Of a stretch of DNA of 61,578 bases, positions 24,233-33,026 are shown in pieces. A program made the position numbers and the translations under genes. Location of the stretch: NCBI RefSeq assembly GCF_001673535.1, contig NZ_LZLY01000131.1, positions 1-61,578 on the forward strand, written 5' to 3'. Under the pieces are notes generated by a model. That model ran no database searches. It was not told where the DNA came from and saw only the letters and a program-made list of their open reading frames with translations. Origin of the DNA: Mycobacterium sp. 1081908.1. GTDB taxonomy: Bacteria > Actinomycetota > Actinomycetes > Mycobacteriales > Mycobacteriaceae. Position 1 is the stretch's first letter. Each line of letters begins with the position of its first letter.

Positions 24233-25755
24233 TACTGATCCGCCTTGCCGAGGGTGACTTGCACGGTGCGGCTCCCGCCGCCGGGATCCTGAAACGTCAG
24301 CGATACCTTGTCGCCGGGCGCTTTTGAGCGCACGGCGGCCACCAGCGCGTCGGCGCTGTTGATCGGGCGGTCGTCGACCTTGGTGACCACCACACCCTTG
24401 GGCACTCCGGCCGTCGCCGCCGCCCCGTTCGCGATGACGTCGACGACCTTGGCGCCGGGGGTGCCCTTGTCACTGGTCACCTGCACGCCCAGCGACGCGT
24501 GCGTCGCCTTGCCGGACGAGATCAACTCGTCGGCGATGCGCTTGGCCTGGTCGACCGGGATCGCGAAGCCGAGCCCGATCGACCCGCTCTGGGAATCGGG
24601 CGAATCGGCGCCCAGGGTGGCGATGGCGGAGTTGACGCCGACCAGCTGACCCTGCATGTTGACCAGCGCGCCCCCGGAGTTACCCGGGTTGATCGCGGCG
24701 TCGGTCTGAATCGCGTCCAGCACGGTGTTCTGGTTGCCCGACTCGCCGGTGGTGGACACCGGCCGGTTCTTCGCGCTGATGATCCCGGTGGTCACGGTGC
24801 CCGACAGCCCCAGGGGTGAGCCGATCGCCACCACCGGCTGCCCGACGCGCAGGTCCGACGAGGAGCCGATCGTGATGGGCGTGAGGTTCGAAACGCCCTG
24901 CACCCGGATCACCGCGATGTCGCTGGTGGGGTCGGCACCGACCACCGTGAACGGCGCCGTGCGGCCGTCGGAGAAGGTCACCGTCGTTTTCGGCGGCGGG
25001 GCGCCCGGCGGAGCACCCGGCGGCCCACCCGGGCCCGCGGGACCGCCGCCCGGCTTGACCGCGGCCGCGACCACGTGGTTGTTGGTCAGGATCAGCCCGT
25101 CGGCCGACAGGATGACGCCGGAGCCCTCCTCGGACTGGCGACCCAGGTCGGTCTCCAACATGACGACGCTCGGCACCACCTTGGCGGCGACCTGCTCGAC
25201 GGTGCCCGGCGGCATGTTCGCGGCCGGGACGCTGGGAGCCGCGCCCGGGATGATGCTGTGGCCGTTGCCGCCGGCGGAGTGCGTGCCCAGCTCGACCGCC
25301 GTCGCCGCGGCGCCGCCGATGCCGGCCGACACCACCGCTATCGCCAGCGCGCCCGCGGTCAATAGACCTGCGCGAGAACGTTTCTGGGGAACAGGCGGCG
25401 GCCCGGGGGGCATCGGCGGCAGCATGTGTATCGGTCCCGTCCCCGTGCCCGCCGGTATGGGTCCCACCCCGGTGCCCCCGGGGATCGGGCCCGGCCCGGT
25501 GCCCCCGGGGAGCGGAACCGGTCCGGTGCCGCCGGGGATCCGGCCCGGCCCGGTGCCGCCGAACGGCTCGTAGGGCCGGCGGTACTGCGCGTTCGGCTGC
25601 GACGGCTGGGCGGGCTGGGACGGCTGATAGCGCCAGTCGAACTGCTGGTTGTACGGCTGCTGCCCCTGCGCATAGGCGGGGGGCACAGGCTGATTAGGCC
25701 CCGTACGGTATCCCGGCTGCTGCGGCGGTGGCGAATACCTCGGGTCATTCGTCAT
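24232..25755 (-). CDS. pepD: HtrA-like serine protease PepD
   Basis: A membrane-anchored periplasmic protease and chaperone of the envelope-stress response, it is controlled by MprAB in M. tuberculosis (Rv0983). The 507-residue protein has a Pro/Gln-rich cytoplasmic region and then a run of (G)TGxGPxP-type repeats at about 66-110. A membrane segment follows at about 132-153, and then a trypsin-like domain with catalytic His227 (ILTNNHVVAAA), Asp279 (TSDIAVIRV) and Ser360 (NPGNSGGALVN), and a C-terminal PDZ domain. I chose ATG 25755 (TNDPRYSPPP). The repeat tract makes it longer than the 464-residue M. tuberculosis protein. Confidence 0.95.
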   Translation of the reverse strand: MTNDPRYSPPPQQPGYRTGPNQPVPPAYAQGQQPYNQQFDWRYQPSQPAQPSQPNAQYRRPYEPFGGTGPGRIPGGTGPVPLPGGTGPGPIPGGTGVGPIPAGTGTGPIHMLPPMPPGPPPVPQKRSRAGLLTAGALAIAVVSAGIGGAAATAVELGTHSAGGNGHSIIPGAAPSVPAANMPPGTVEQVAAKVVPSVVMLETDLGRQSEEGSGVILSADGLILTNNHVVAAAVKPGGGPAGPGGPPGAPPGAPPPKTTVTFSDGRTAPFTVVGADPTSDIAVIRVQGVSNLTPITIGSSSDLRVGQPVVAIGSPLGLSGTVTTGIISAKNRPVSTTGESGNQNTVLDAIQTDAAINPGNSGGALVNMQGQLVGVNSAIATLGADSPDSQSGSIGLGFAIPVDQAKRIADELISSGKATHASLGVQVTSDKGTPGAKVVDVIANGAAATAGVPKGVVVTKVDDRPINSADALVAAVRSKAPGDKVSLTFQDPGGGSRTVQVTLGKADQ

Positions 25756-25845
25756 GTCGCTACGTCGCTCTTCCTCTATATCGGCTACTTCGGGCATTCG
25801 GTCTCGTCGGCTCGACGCGGCTCGATTTCAACCCTAACTGCAGAA

Positions 25846-27393
25846 CTACCTTGCCCGCGCGGACTGAGAGTCCACTGAGATAACGCTCGCCGATTCCCGA
25901 GAGTTCTCCGCGACGGGCACGACCGGGTCCGTCTGGGCTTCTGCTGCGAAAATCTTAGTGTCGGCCTCGGCCGCCGGGTATCCCGAAACCGGCACCGGGC
26001 GCCCGGGAAGCAGCACATAGATGGACGTGCCCGGGGGCTGGCCGCCCGGCACGGTGTCCTCGACACGTAGCAACCCCCCGTGGCTCTCCACCACCTTTTT
26101 CACGATCGCCAGCCCGAGCCCCGAGCCCGGCATCGCCCGCGCCGTCGTCGACCGGTAGAACCGTTCGAACACCAGGCGGCGCTCGTGCACCGGGATGCCC
26201 GGGCCCTCGTCGGACACCACCAGCTCGGCGTGCGTCGGGTCGAGTTGCCGCAGCCTGACGCCGACATGCCCACCGGACGGGCTCCATTTGGCCGCGTTGT
26301 CCATCAGATTCAGCACCGCGCGCGAGAGCCCCGCGGCGTCACCGTACACCTGCCAGCCGATCGCCTCGACATCGAAGTGAATGTCGTTGCGCCGCCGCCT
26401 GACTCGCTCCAGGCTGCGATCGATCACCTCGGACATGTCGACGGCCTCGTGCACGACCTGGCTGGCGTCGTCGCGGGTGAGGTCGACCAGATCGCCCACC
26501 AGGGTGGACAGTTCCTCGATCTGGGCGATCACGTCCGCGCGCAGGTCGACCATCTCCTGATCCGGCAGCCGCGGCGCCCCCGGTTCCATCGAGGCCATCA
26601 ACAGTTCGACGTTGGTGCGCAGCGAGGTCAGCGGGGTGCGCAATTCGTGTCCGGCGTCGGTCACCAGCCGCGCCTGCCGCTCCCGCGATTCGGCCAGCGC
26701 CCGCAGCATCAGGTTGAAAGCCTCGGTGAGCCTTGCCAATTCGTCGCTACCGAACACCGGGATGGGCCGCAGGTCGTCGGTGCGCGCCACCCGCTCGGCG
26801 GCCTCCGTCAGCCGGCCCACCGGGCGCAGCCCCGCGCGGGTGACCATGCCCCCGGCCACCGCCGCGACCGCGACGCCGACGCCGCCGACCATCAGCAGCA
26901 CCCACCGCAGCTTGGTCATCACCGCCTCGGTGGGCTTGAGGCTCTTGGAGATCAGCAGCGAACTGCCGTTGGGCAGGTGGATGGCCAGGATTCGCTGGTC
27001 GGACGCGGTGCGACGGGACATGAACAACTCGCCGTTGATCACGGCCTTTTCGGCGGTTCCGACGGGCAGGATCTGGCCCGGCTGATTGGCGGTGTACATG
27101 GAGCGACCCGGGTTCACCAGCATCGCGTTGACATCCGAATACGCGGTGCCCTCGATGGCCTTCCCTGGGTCGGCGGCCAGCGAACCGCTCGCGATCAACA
27201 GCTGCGCGCGACTCTGCAACTGGTTGTCGATGTCGTTGTAGAGCGCGGCCGAAATCACCGCGTACACGGCGAACGACATCAGCACCACGACCATTGCCAC
27301 CATCGACATCGCCAGCAGCATCACCCGCCACCGCAGCGACAACGAGCTGGTGGGCCGCAGCGGTGCGCGCCGGCGCCGACGGAGCCGGATCAT
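25846..27393 (-). CDS. mprB: Sensor histidine kinase MprB
   Basis: MprB senses envelope stress and phosphorylates MprA. The 515-residue protein has TM1 at about 23-46, an extracytoplasmic domain at about 50-160, TM2 at about 164-184 and a HAMP region. The HisKA segment DAGHELRTPLTSL carries phosphoacceptor His249, and the C-terminal ATPase has LMDNAAKWSPSGG (N box), VSDEGPGIP (G1) and GSGLGLAIVKKVV (G2). It starts at ATG 27393, 16 bp after the mprA stop, and lies 90 bp upstream of the pepD start. Confidence 0.96.
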   Translation of the reverse strand: MIRLRRRRRAPLRPTSSLSLRWRVMLLAMSMVAMVVVLMSFAVYAVISAALYNDIDNQLQSRAQLLIASGSLAADPGKAIEGTAYSDVNAMLVNPGRSMYTANQPGQILPVGTAEKAVINGELFMSRRTASDQRILAIHLPNGSSLLISKSLKPTEAVMTKLRWVLLMVGGVGVAVAAVAGGMVTRAGLRPVGRLTEAAERVARTDDLRPIPVFGSDELARLTEAFNLMLRALAESRERQARLVTDAGHELRTPLTSLRTNVELLMASMEPGAPRLPDQEMVDLRADVIAQIEELSTLVGDLVDLTRDDASQVVHEAVDMSEVIDRSLERVRRRRNDIHFDVEAIGWQVYGDAAGLSRAVLNLMDNAAKWSPSGGHVGVRLRQLDPTHAELVVSDEGPGIPVHERRLVFERFYRSTTARAMPGSGLGLAIVKKVVESHGGLLRVEDTVPGGQPPGTSIYVLLPGRPVPVSGYPAAEADTKIFAAEAQTDPVVPVAENSRESASVISVDSQSARAR

Positions 27394-27409
27394 CGTTGGC
27401 GCTGACCCA

Positions 27410-28102
27410 TCACGGCGGCGTCTCCCGGAGGACGTATCCCACCCCTCGGACCGTATGGATCAGTCGCGGCTCACCGTCGGCCTCGGTTTTGCGGCGCAGG
27501 TAGCCGACGTAGACCTCCAGCGCATTGCCCGAGGTGGGAAAGTCGAATCCCCAGACCTCCTCGAGGATTCGGCTGCGGGTGAGCACCCGGCGCGGATTGG
27601 CGATCAACATTTCCAGCAACGCGAACTCGGTGCGGGTCAAGCTGATGCAGCGCTGCCCGCGGGTGACCTCGCGGGTCACCGGGTCCAGGCTGAGGTCGGA
27701 GAACGTCATGGCCACCGACTCGGCGGCGTCGTCGGGCTTGGTGCGCCGCAGCAGCGCGCGCATCCGGGCCAGCAGCTCTTCGAGCGCGAACGGCTTCGGC
27801 AGGTAGTCGTCGGCGCCGGCGTCCAGGCCCGCGACCCGCTCGGACACCGAATCGCGAGCGGTGAGCACCAGGATGGGCAGGTCGTCGCCGGTGCTGCGGA
27901 GCTGACGGCACACCTCGAGGCCGTCCAGCCGCGGCATCATCACGTCCAGGACGAGGGCGTCGGGCCGGTCGCTGGCGATCATGTCGAGGGCCTCGACCCC
28001 GTCGTGGGCGAGCTCTACCGAATAGCCATTGAACGAAAGCGACCTGCGCAGCGACTCGCGCACCGCGCGATCGTCGTCGACGACAAGTATGCGCACGGCC
28101 AC
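27410..28102 (-). CDS. mprA: Response regulator MprA
   Basis: This is an OmpR-type regulator of 230 residues. The receiver domain has Asp10/Asp11, the phosphorylation site Asp53 (LVLDVMMPRLDG) and Lys103 (YLPKPFALEEL). The DNA-binding domain has RTEFALLEMLIANPRRVLTR and GYLRRKTEADGEPRLIHTVRGVGYVL. In M. tuberculosis it activates its own operon, sigE and sigB. It starts at GTG 28102 with AGGA eight bases upstream. A candidate autoregulatory MprA box lies 16 bp upstream of the start. Confidence 0.97.
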   Translation of the reverse strand: MAVRILVVDDDRAVRESLRRSLSFNGYSVELAHDGVEALDMIASDRPDALVLDVMMPRLDGLEVCRQLRSTGDDLPILVLTARDSVSERVAGLDAGADDYLPKPFALEELLARMRALLRRTKPDDAAESVAMTFSDLSLDPVTREVTRGQRCISLTRTEFALLEMLIANPRRVLTRSRILEEVWGFDFPTSGNALEVYVGYLRRKTEADGEPRLIHTVRGVGYVLRETPP

Positions 28103-28117
28103 TAGTTTCGTCCTAGC

Positions 28118-28138
28118 GCCTGAGAGCGGGCTGAGAGG
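28118..28138 (-). promoter_or_regulatory. Candidate MprA box
   Basis: Read on the minus strand, two CTCTCAG units are repeated in direct orientation with an 11-bp period (the TCTCAG cores lie at 28131-28136 and 28120-28125). MprA is known to bind two loosely conserved 8-bp direct repeats upstream of its own gene. Position and repeat form fit autoregulation of the mprA-mprB-pepD-moaB2 operon. Confidence 0.7.
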
Positions 28139-28159
28139 CGCGCCGGGTATTTGCCGAGA

Positions 28160-28333
28160 TTAGCGCTTGTCGAGATCGATCAGACCGAGCCGGGCCGCCT
28201 TGAGCAGCCTGCGGGGCACCTTGTGCTTCTGGCCTGCGACGTTCACCCCGACGAGTTCGGTCTTCGTGGCCTTCCACTGCGAGCGCCGGCTTCGGGTATT
28301 CGCGCGCGACATCCTGCGCTTGGGTGTGGCCAT
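28160..28333 (-). CDS. rpmF: 50S ribosomal protein L32
   Basis: This 57-residue basic ribosomal protein (ATPKRRMSRANTRSRRSQWK) matches the Rv0979A type. It has none of the paired cysteines of zinc-ribbon L32 proteins, so it is the zinc-independent form. I chose ATG 28333 because the usual L32 start MATPKRR begins there. It precedes mprA on the same strand. In M. tuberculosis PE_PGRS17 and PE_PGRS18 lie in this neighbourhood, but here rpmF is followed directly by mprA. Confidence 0.96.
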   Translation of the reverse strand: MATPKRRMSRANTRSRRSQWKATKTELVGVNVAGQKHKVPRRLLKAARLGLIDLDKR

Positions 28334-28504
28334 GGTCGGGCCTAACTCCTCGTTGGGGCTTGATGGGGCATGCCGCGGGGCGTGGCCGGTCGGGCCGAAC
28401 GTGCGACGATTGCCTAACAGGATAGTGGGTGGCCTGCCGGTCGCCAAAACGGCGCCCGCCGGCCCCGAGCCGGCTCCTTGACGCGGCACCGCGGGTACCC
28501 GCTA

Positions 28505-28522
28505 ACCTACCGAGTGGTTGGT
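28505..28522. promoter_or_regulatory. Candidate operator upstream of the atuA-fadE operon
   Basis: ACCTACC-gagt-GGTTGGT is an imperfect 7-4-7 inverted repeat (one mismatch) 41 bp before the first gene of the catabolic operon, followed by another GGTTGG repeat. Such ACC/GGT palindromes are typical of TetR-family sites ahead of mycobacterial lipid-degradation genes. No regulator gene is adjacent. Confidence 0.45.
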
Positions 28523-28562
28523 TGGTTTGCGCTCGCCGGTGAATCGCAGATTGGAGGACTGC

Positions 28563-30284
28563 ATGGCCTCTGGTCCCGGTGCTTCCCGCACCGATGGCGC
28601 CGTCCGGATCGCGAACTGTTCGGGCTTTTACGGTGACCGGCTTTCGGCGATGCGCGAGATGCTCACCGGCGGACACGTCGACTACCTCACCGGCGACTAC
28701 CTGGCCGAACTGACCATGCTGATCCTGGGCCGCGACCGGATGAAGCACCCCGAGCGCGGCTACGCCAAGACCTTCCTGACGCAGCTGGAGGACTGCCTGG
28801 GTGAGTCCCGAGACCGCGGGGTGCGGATCGTCGCCAACGCCGGCGGCCTCAACCCCGCCGGGCTGGCCGACGCGATCCGCGCGCTCGCGGAACGTCTGGG
28901 CGTCCCGGCGCGGGTCGCCCACGTCGAAGGCGACGACCTGTTGCCCCGCGCGGCGGAGCTGGGGCTCGGCACGCCGCTGACCGCCAACGCCTACCTCGGC
29001 GCGTGGGGAATCGTCGACTGCCTGAACGACGGCGCCGACGTCGTGGTGACCGGCCGGGTCACCGACGCCTCGGTGATCGTCGGGGCGGCCGCGGCGCACT
29101 TCGGCTGGGACCCCACCGACTACGACCCCCTCGCCGGCGCCGTGGTCGCCGGCCACGTCATCGAATGCGGCGTGCAGGCCACCGGCGGCAACTACTCCTT
29201 CTTCACCGAGATTCGGGATTTGACCCACGCCGGTTTCCCGCTCGCCGAGGTGCACGCCGACGGCTCCTCGGTCATCACCAAGCACCCGGGCACCGGCGGC
29301 CTCGTCAGCGTCGACACCGTCACCGCGCAGTTGCTCTACGAGATCACCGGCGCCCGCTACGCCAACCCCGACGTCACCGCGCGGATGGACACCGTCGAGC
29401 TGACCGCGGACGGCCCCGACCGGGTGCGCATCAGCGGTGTGCGCGGCGAACCGCCGCCACCCACTTACAAGGTGTCGCTGAACAGCATCGGCGGGTTCCG
29501 CAACGCCATGACGTTCGTGCTGACCGGCCTCGACATCGAGGCCAAGGCCGACCTGCTGCGCCGCCAGCTCGAGGCCACGTTGACGGTGAAGCCCGCGGAG
29601 CTCGAGTGGTCGCTGGCCCGCACCGACAAGACCGACGCCGACACCGAGGAGGCCGCCAGCGCCCTGCTGCACTGCGTCGTCCGCGACCCGGACCCCGCCA
29701 ACGTGGGGCGCCAGTTCTCTTCCGCGGCAGTGGAACTCGCACTCGCCAGTTATCCCGGCTTCCACGTGACGGCCCCGCCGGGCGACGGTCAGGTCTACGG
29801 CGTGTTCACCCCGGGCTACGTCGACGCCAAGGAGGTCCCGCACGCCGCCGTGCACGCCGACGGCACCCGCGTTGACATCCCTTGCGCCACCGACACTTTG
29901 GAGCTGGCGCCCGCCGACCCCCCGCCGTTGCCCGAGCCGTTGCCGGCCGGCCCGGCGCGCAGGGTGCCGCTGGGCCGCATCGCCGGGGCCCGCAGCGGCG
30001 ACAAGGGCGGGTCGGCAAACGTGGGCGTGTGGGTGCGCACCGACGATCAATGGCGTTGGCTGGCCAACGCCCTGACCGTCGAGCGGCTCAAGGAGCTGCT
30101 GCCGGAGGCGGCCGACTTCGACGTCACCCGCCACGTGCTGCCCAACCTGCGCGCGGTGAACTTCGTCATCGACGGCATCCTGGGCCAGGGCGTCGCCTAT
30201 AACGCGCGGTTTGATCCCCAGGCCAAGGGGCTGGGCGAATGGCTGCGCGGCCGCCACCTCGACATCCCGGAGAGCCTCCTATGA
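28563..30284 (+). CDS. AtuA-like protein of acyclic-terpene utilisation (Rv0976c homologue)
   Basis: This 573-residue protein of the DUF1446/AtuA family has RIANCSGFYGDRLSAMREML at the start and a large domain with IVANAGGLNPAGLA and VTGRVTDASVIVGAAA. A C-terminal AtuA ferredoxin-like domain (about residues 470-570) has LGRIAGARSGDKGGSANVGVW. AtuA is required for citronellol and geraniol degradation in Pseudomonas, but its reaction is not established. The start is ATG 28563 with GGAGG five bases upstream. It heads an operon of six genes, and its TGA overlaps the fadE13 ATG by 4 bp. Confidence 0.87.
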   Translation: MASGPGASRTDGAVRIANCSGFYGDRLSAMREMLTGGHVDYLTGDYLAELTMLILGRDRMKHPERGYAKTFLTQLEDCLGESRDRGVRIVANAGGLNPAGLADAIRALAERLGVPARVAHVEGDDLLPRAAELGLGTPLTANAYLGAWGIVDCLNDGADVVVTGRVTDASVIVGAAAAHFGWDPTDYDPLAGAVVAGHVIECGVQATGGNYSFFTEIRDLTHAGFPLAEVHADGSSVITKHPGTGGLVSVDTVTAQLLYEITGARYANPDVTARMDTVELTADGPDRVRISGVRGEPPPPTYKVSLNSIGGFRNAMTFVLTGLDIEAKADLLRRQLEATLTVKPAELEWSLARTDKTDADTEEAASALLHCVVRDPDPANVGRQFSSAAVELALASYPGFHVTAPPGDGQVYGVFTPGYVDAKEVPHAAVHADGTRVDIPCATDTLELAPADPPPLPEPLPAGPARRVPLGRIAGARSGDKGGSANVGVWVRTDDQWRWLANALTVERLKELLPEAADFDVTRHVLPNLRAVNFVIDGILGQGVAYNARFDPQAKGLGEWLRGRHLDIPESLL

Positions 30285-31429
30285 GTATCTGGACCACCCC
30301 CGAGCGCGAACAGCTGCGAAAGACGGTGCGCTCCTTCACCGAACGCGAGATCCTGCCCCACGCCGACGAATGGGAACGCACCGGCGACCTGCCGCGCGAC
30401 CTGCACCGCCGGGCCGGGGCGGCCGGGCTGCTGGGCGCGAGCTTCCCCGAATCGGTCGGCGGCGGTGGCGGCGACGGCGCCGACGCGGTGGTCATCTGCG
30501 AGGAAGTGCACCACGCCGGCGCCCCCGGAGGCGTGTTCGCGTCGCTGTTCACCTCGGGCATCGCGGTGCCCCACATGATCGCCTCCGGCGATGCGCGGCT
30601 GATCGACACCTTCGTACGGCCCACGCTGGCCGGCGAGAAGATCGGTTCGCTGGCCATCACCGAACCCGGCGGCGGTTCGGACGTCGGGCACCTGCGGACC
30701 AGCGCGGTGCGCGACGGCGACCACTACGTGGTCAACGGCGCGAAAACCTACATCACCTCCGGGGTCCGCGCCGACTACGTCGTCACCGCGGTGCGCACGG
30801 GAGGCCCTGGCGCCGCGGGAGTTTCGCTGCTGGTGGTCGAGAAGGGGACGCCCGGCTTCGAGGTGACCCGCAAGCTGGACAAGATGGGCTGGCGGTCCTC
30901 CGACACCGCCGAGCTTTCCTACACCGACGTGCGCGTGCCGGCGGGTAACCTGGTCGGCGCCGCCAACAGCGGATTCGCCCAGATCGCCCAGGCCTTCGTG
31001 TCGGAGCGGATCGGCCTTGCCGCGCAGGCGTATTCGAGTGCCCAGCGGTGCCTCGACATCACCGTGTCCTGGTGCCGCGACCGGGAGACGTTCGGCCGGC
31101 CGCTGATCTCGCGGCAATCGGTGCAGAACACGCTGGCCGAGATGGCCCGCCGCATCGACGTCGCGCGGGTGTACGCGCGCAACGTGGTCGAGCGCCAGCT
31201 CGCCGGCGAGACGAACCTGATCGCGCCGGTGTGCTTCGCCAAGAACACCGCCGTCGAGGCCGGCGAATGGGTGGCCAACCAGGCCGTGCAGCTGTTCGGC
31301 GGCATGGGCTACATGGCCGAATCCGAAGTCGAACGCCAATACCGGGACATGCGGATCCTCGGCATCGGCGGGGGAACCACCGAGATCCTGACCGCACTCG
31401 CCGCGAAAACCCTGGGATTCCAATCATGA
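30281..31429 (+). CDS. fadE13: Acyl-CoA dehydrogenase FadE13
   Basis: This flavin-dependent acyl-CoA dehydrogenase of 382 residues introduces an alpha-beta double bond into an acyl-CoA. The FAD and substrate motifs SLAITEPGGGSDVGHLRT and GAKTYITSG are visible, with QLFGGMGYMAESEVERQYRD and GIGGGTTEILT near the C-terminus. The context (AtuA, biotin carboxylase, second dehydrogenase, hydratase) suggests a branched or terpenoid acyl-CoA, like citronellyl-CoA dehydrogenase AtuD. It overlaps its neighbours by ATGA at both ends, so tight coupling is likely. Confidence 0.92.
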   Translation: MSIWTTPEREQLRKTVRSFTEREILPHADEWERTGDLPRDLHRRAGAAGLLGASFPESVGGGGGDGADAVVICEEVHHAGAPGGVFASLFTSGIAVPHMIASGDARLIDTFVRPTLAGEKIGSLAITEPGGGSDVGHLRTSAVRDGDHYVVNGAKTYITSGVRADYVVTAVRTGGPGAAGVSLLVVEKGTPGFEVTRKLDKMGWRSSDTAELSYTDVRVPAGNLVGAANSGFAQIAQAFVSERIGLAAQAYSSAQRCLDITVSWCRDRETFGRPLISRQSVQNTLAEMARRIDVARVYARNVVERQLAGETNLIAPVCFAKNTAVEAGEWVANQAVQLFGGMGYMAESEVERQYRDMRILGIGGGTTEILTALAAKTLGFQS

Positions 31430-33021
31430 CCGCACTGAAGTCCACCCTCGACCCGAGCTCGCCCGCCTTCACCGACGCGGCGACGAGGGCGGCCGAACGG
31501 CTCGACGAGATCGACGCCGAGCTCGCCAAGGCGCTCGCCGGCGGGGGCGAAAAGTACGTCGAGCGCCACCACGCGCGCGGCAAGCTGACCGCCCGGGAGC
31601 GCATCGAGCTGCTCGTCGACCCGGATTCCCCGTTCCTGGAGCTCAGCCCGCTGGCCGCGTACGGCAGCGCCTTTCAGATCGGCGCCAGCACCGTCATCGG
31701 CATCGGCGTGGTCTCGGGCGTGGAATGCCTGATCGTCGCCAACGACCCGACGGTCAAGGGCGGCACCAGCAATCCGTGGACGCTGCGAAAGATATTGCGC
31801 GCCAATCAGATCGCCTTCCAGAACCGGCTGCCGGTGATATCGCTGGTGGAATCCGGCGGGGCGGACCTGCCCACCCAGAAAGAGATCTTCATCCCCGGCG
31901 GGCAGATGTTCCGGGACCTGACCCGGCTCTCGGCGGCGGGGATCCCGACCATCGCGCTGGTATTCGGCAACTCCACCGCCGGCGGGGCCTACATCCCGGG
32001 CATGTCCGACCACGTCGTGATGATCAAGGAACGCTCGAAGGTGTTCCTCGCCGGTCCCCCGCTGGTCAAGATGGCCACCGGCGAAGAGTCCGACGACGAG
32101 TCGCTCGGCGGCGCCGAAATGCACGCCCGCACTTCGGGGTTGGCGGACTACTTCGCCGTCGACGAGCTCGACGCGATCCGGATCGGGCGGCGCATCGTGT
32201 CGCGGCTGAACTGGGTCAAACAGGGGCCCGCGCCCAGGCCGATCACCGAGCCGCTGTTCGACGCCGCGGAGCTGATCGGCATCGTGCCCGCCGATCTGCG
32301 CATCCCCTTCGACCCCCGCGAGGTGATCGCCCGGATCGTCGACGGGTCGGACTTCGACGAATTCAAGCCCATGTACGGGTCGTCGCTGGTGACCGGCTGG
32401 GCCCGGCTGCACGGCTACCCGCTCGGCATCCTGGCCAACGCGCGCGGCGTGCTGTTCAGCGAGGAGTCCCAGAAGGCCACCCAGTTCATCCAGCTGGCGA
32501 ACCGCTCGGACACGCCATTGTTGTTCCTGCACAACACCACCGGCTACATGGTCGGCAAGGACTACGAAGAGGGCGGGATGATCAAGCACGGCTCGATGAT
32601 GATCAACGCCGTGTCCAACTCGACCGTGCCGCACATCTCGCTGCTGATCGGGGCGTCGTACGGCGCGGGCCACTACGGCATGTGCGGGCGCGCCTACGAC
32701 CCTCGGTTCCTGTTCGCCTGGCCCAGCGCCAAGTCCGCGGTGATGGGCGGCGCCCAGCTCGCCGGCGTCCTGTCGATCGTGGCCCGGGCGGCCGCCGAAG
32801 CCCGCGGGCAGCAAGTCGACGAGGAGGCCGACGCCGCCATGCGGGCCGCCGTCGAGGGCCAGATCGAGGCGGAGTCGCTGCCGCTGGTGCTGTCCGGCAT
32901 GCTCTACGACGACGGCGTGATCGACCCCCGCGACACCCGCACCGTGCTGGGAATGTGTCTGTCCGCCATCGCCAATGGCCCGATCAAGGGGACGTCGAAC
33001 TTCGGCGTCTTCCGGATGTGA
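31426..33021 (+). CDS. accD2: Acyl-CoA carboxylase carboxyltransferase (beta) subunit AccD2
   Basis: This is a 531-residue carboxyltransferase of the methylcrotonyl-CoA/geranyl-CoA carboxylase type. It transfers carboxyl from biotin to an acyl-CoA. Motifs include LVESGGADLPTQKEIF, FGNSTAGGAYIPGMSDH, FLAGPPLVKMATGE and LIGASYGAGHYGMCGRAYDP. It pairs with AccA2, whose gene starts 5 bp downstream. The substrate of the mycobacterial AccA2/AccD2 pair is not settled. In M. tuberculosis the leucine-pathway enzyme is assigned to AccA1/AccD1, which leaves terpenoid acyl-CoAs as candidates. Confidence 0.93.
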   Translation: MTALKSTLDPSSPAFTDAATRAAERLDEIDAELAKALAGGGEKYVERHHARGKLTARERIELLVDPDSPFLELSPLAAYGSAFQIGASTVIGIGVVSGVECLIVANDPTVKGGTSNPWTLRKILRANQIAFQNRLPVISLVESGGADLPTQKEIFIPGGQMFRDLTRLSAAGIPTIALVFGNSTAGGAYIPGMSDHVVMIKERSKVFLAGPPLVKMATGEESDDESLGGAEMHARTSGLADYFAVDELDAIRIGRRIVSRLNWVKQGPAPRPITEPLFDAAELIGIVPADLRIPFDPREVIARIVDGSDFDEFKPMYGSSLVTGWARLHGYPLGILANARGVLFSEESQKATQFIQLANRSDTPLLFLHNTTGYMVGKDYEEGGMIKHGSMMINAVSNSTVPHISLLIGASYGAGHYGMCGRAYDPRFLFAWPSAKSAVMGGAQLAGVLSIVARAAAEARGQQVDEEADAAMRAAVEGQIEAESLPLVLSGMLYDDGVIDPRDTRTVLGMCLSAIANGPIKGTSNFGVFRM

Positions 33022-33026
33022 GCCCC

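Noticed and set aside
25430..25570. Periodic GC-rich repeats in pepD
   Set aside because: They encode Gly/Pro repeats in the cytoplasmic region of PepD, in frame with no disruption.
28113..30257. A 714-codon minus-strand frame opposite the atuA-like gene
   Set aside because: Shadow of the real plus-strand gene. It also overlaps rpmF in the wrong frame.
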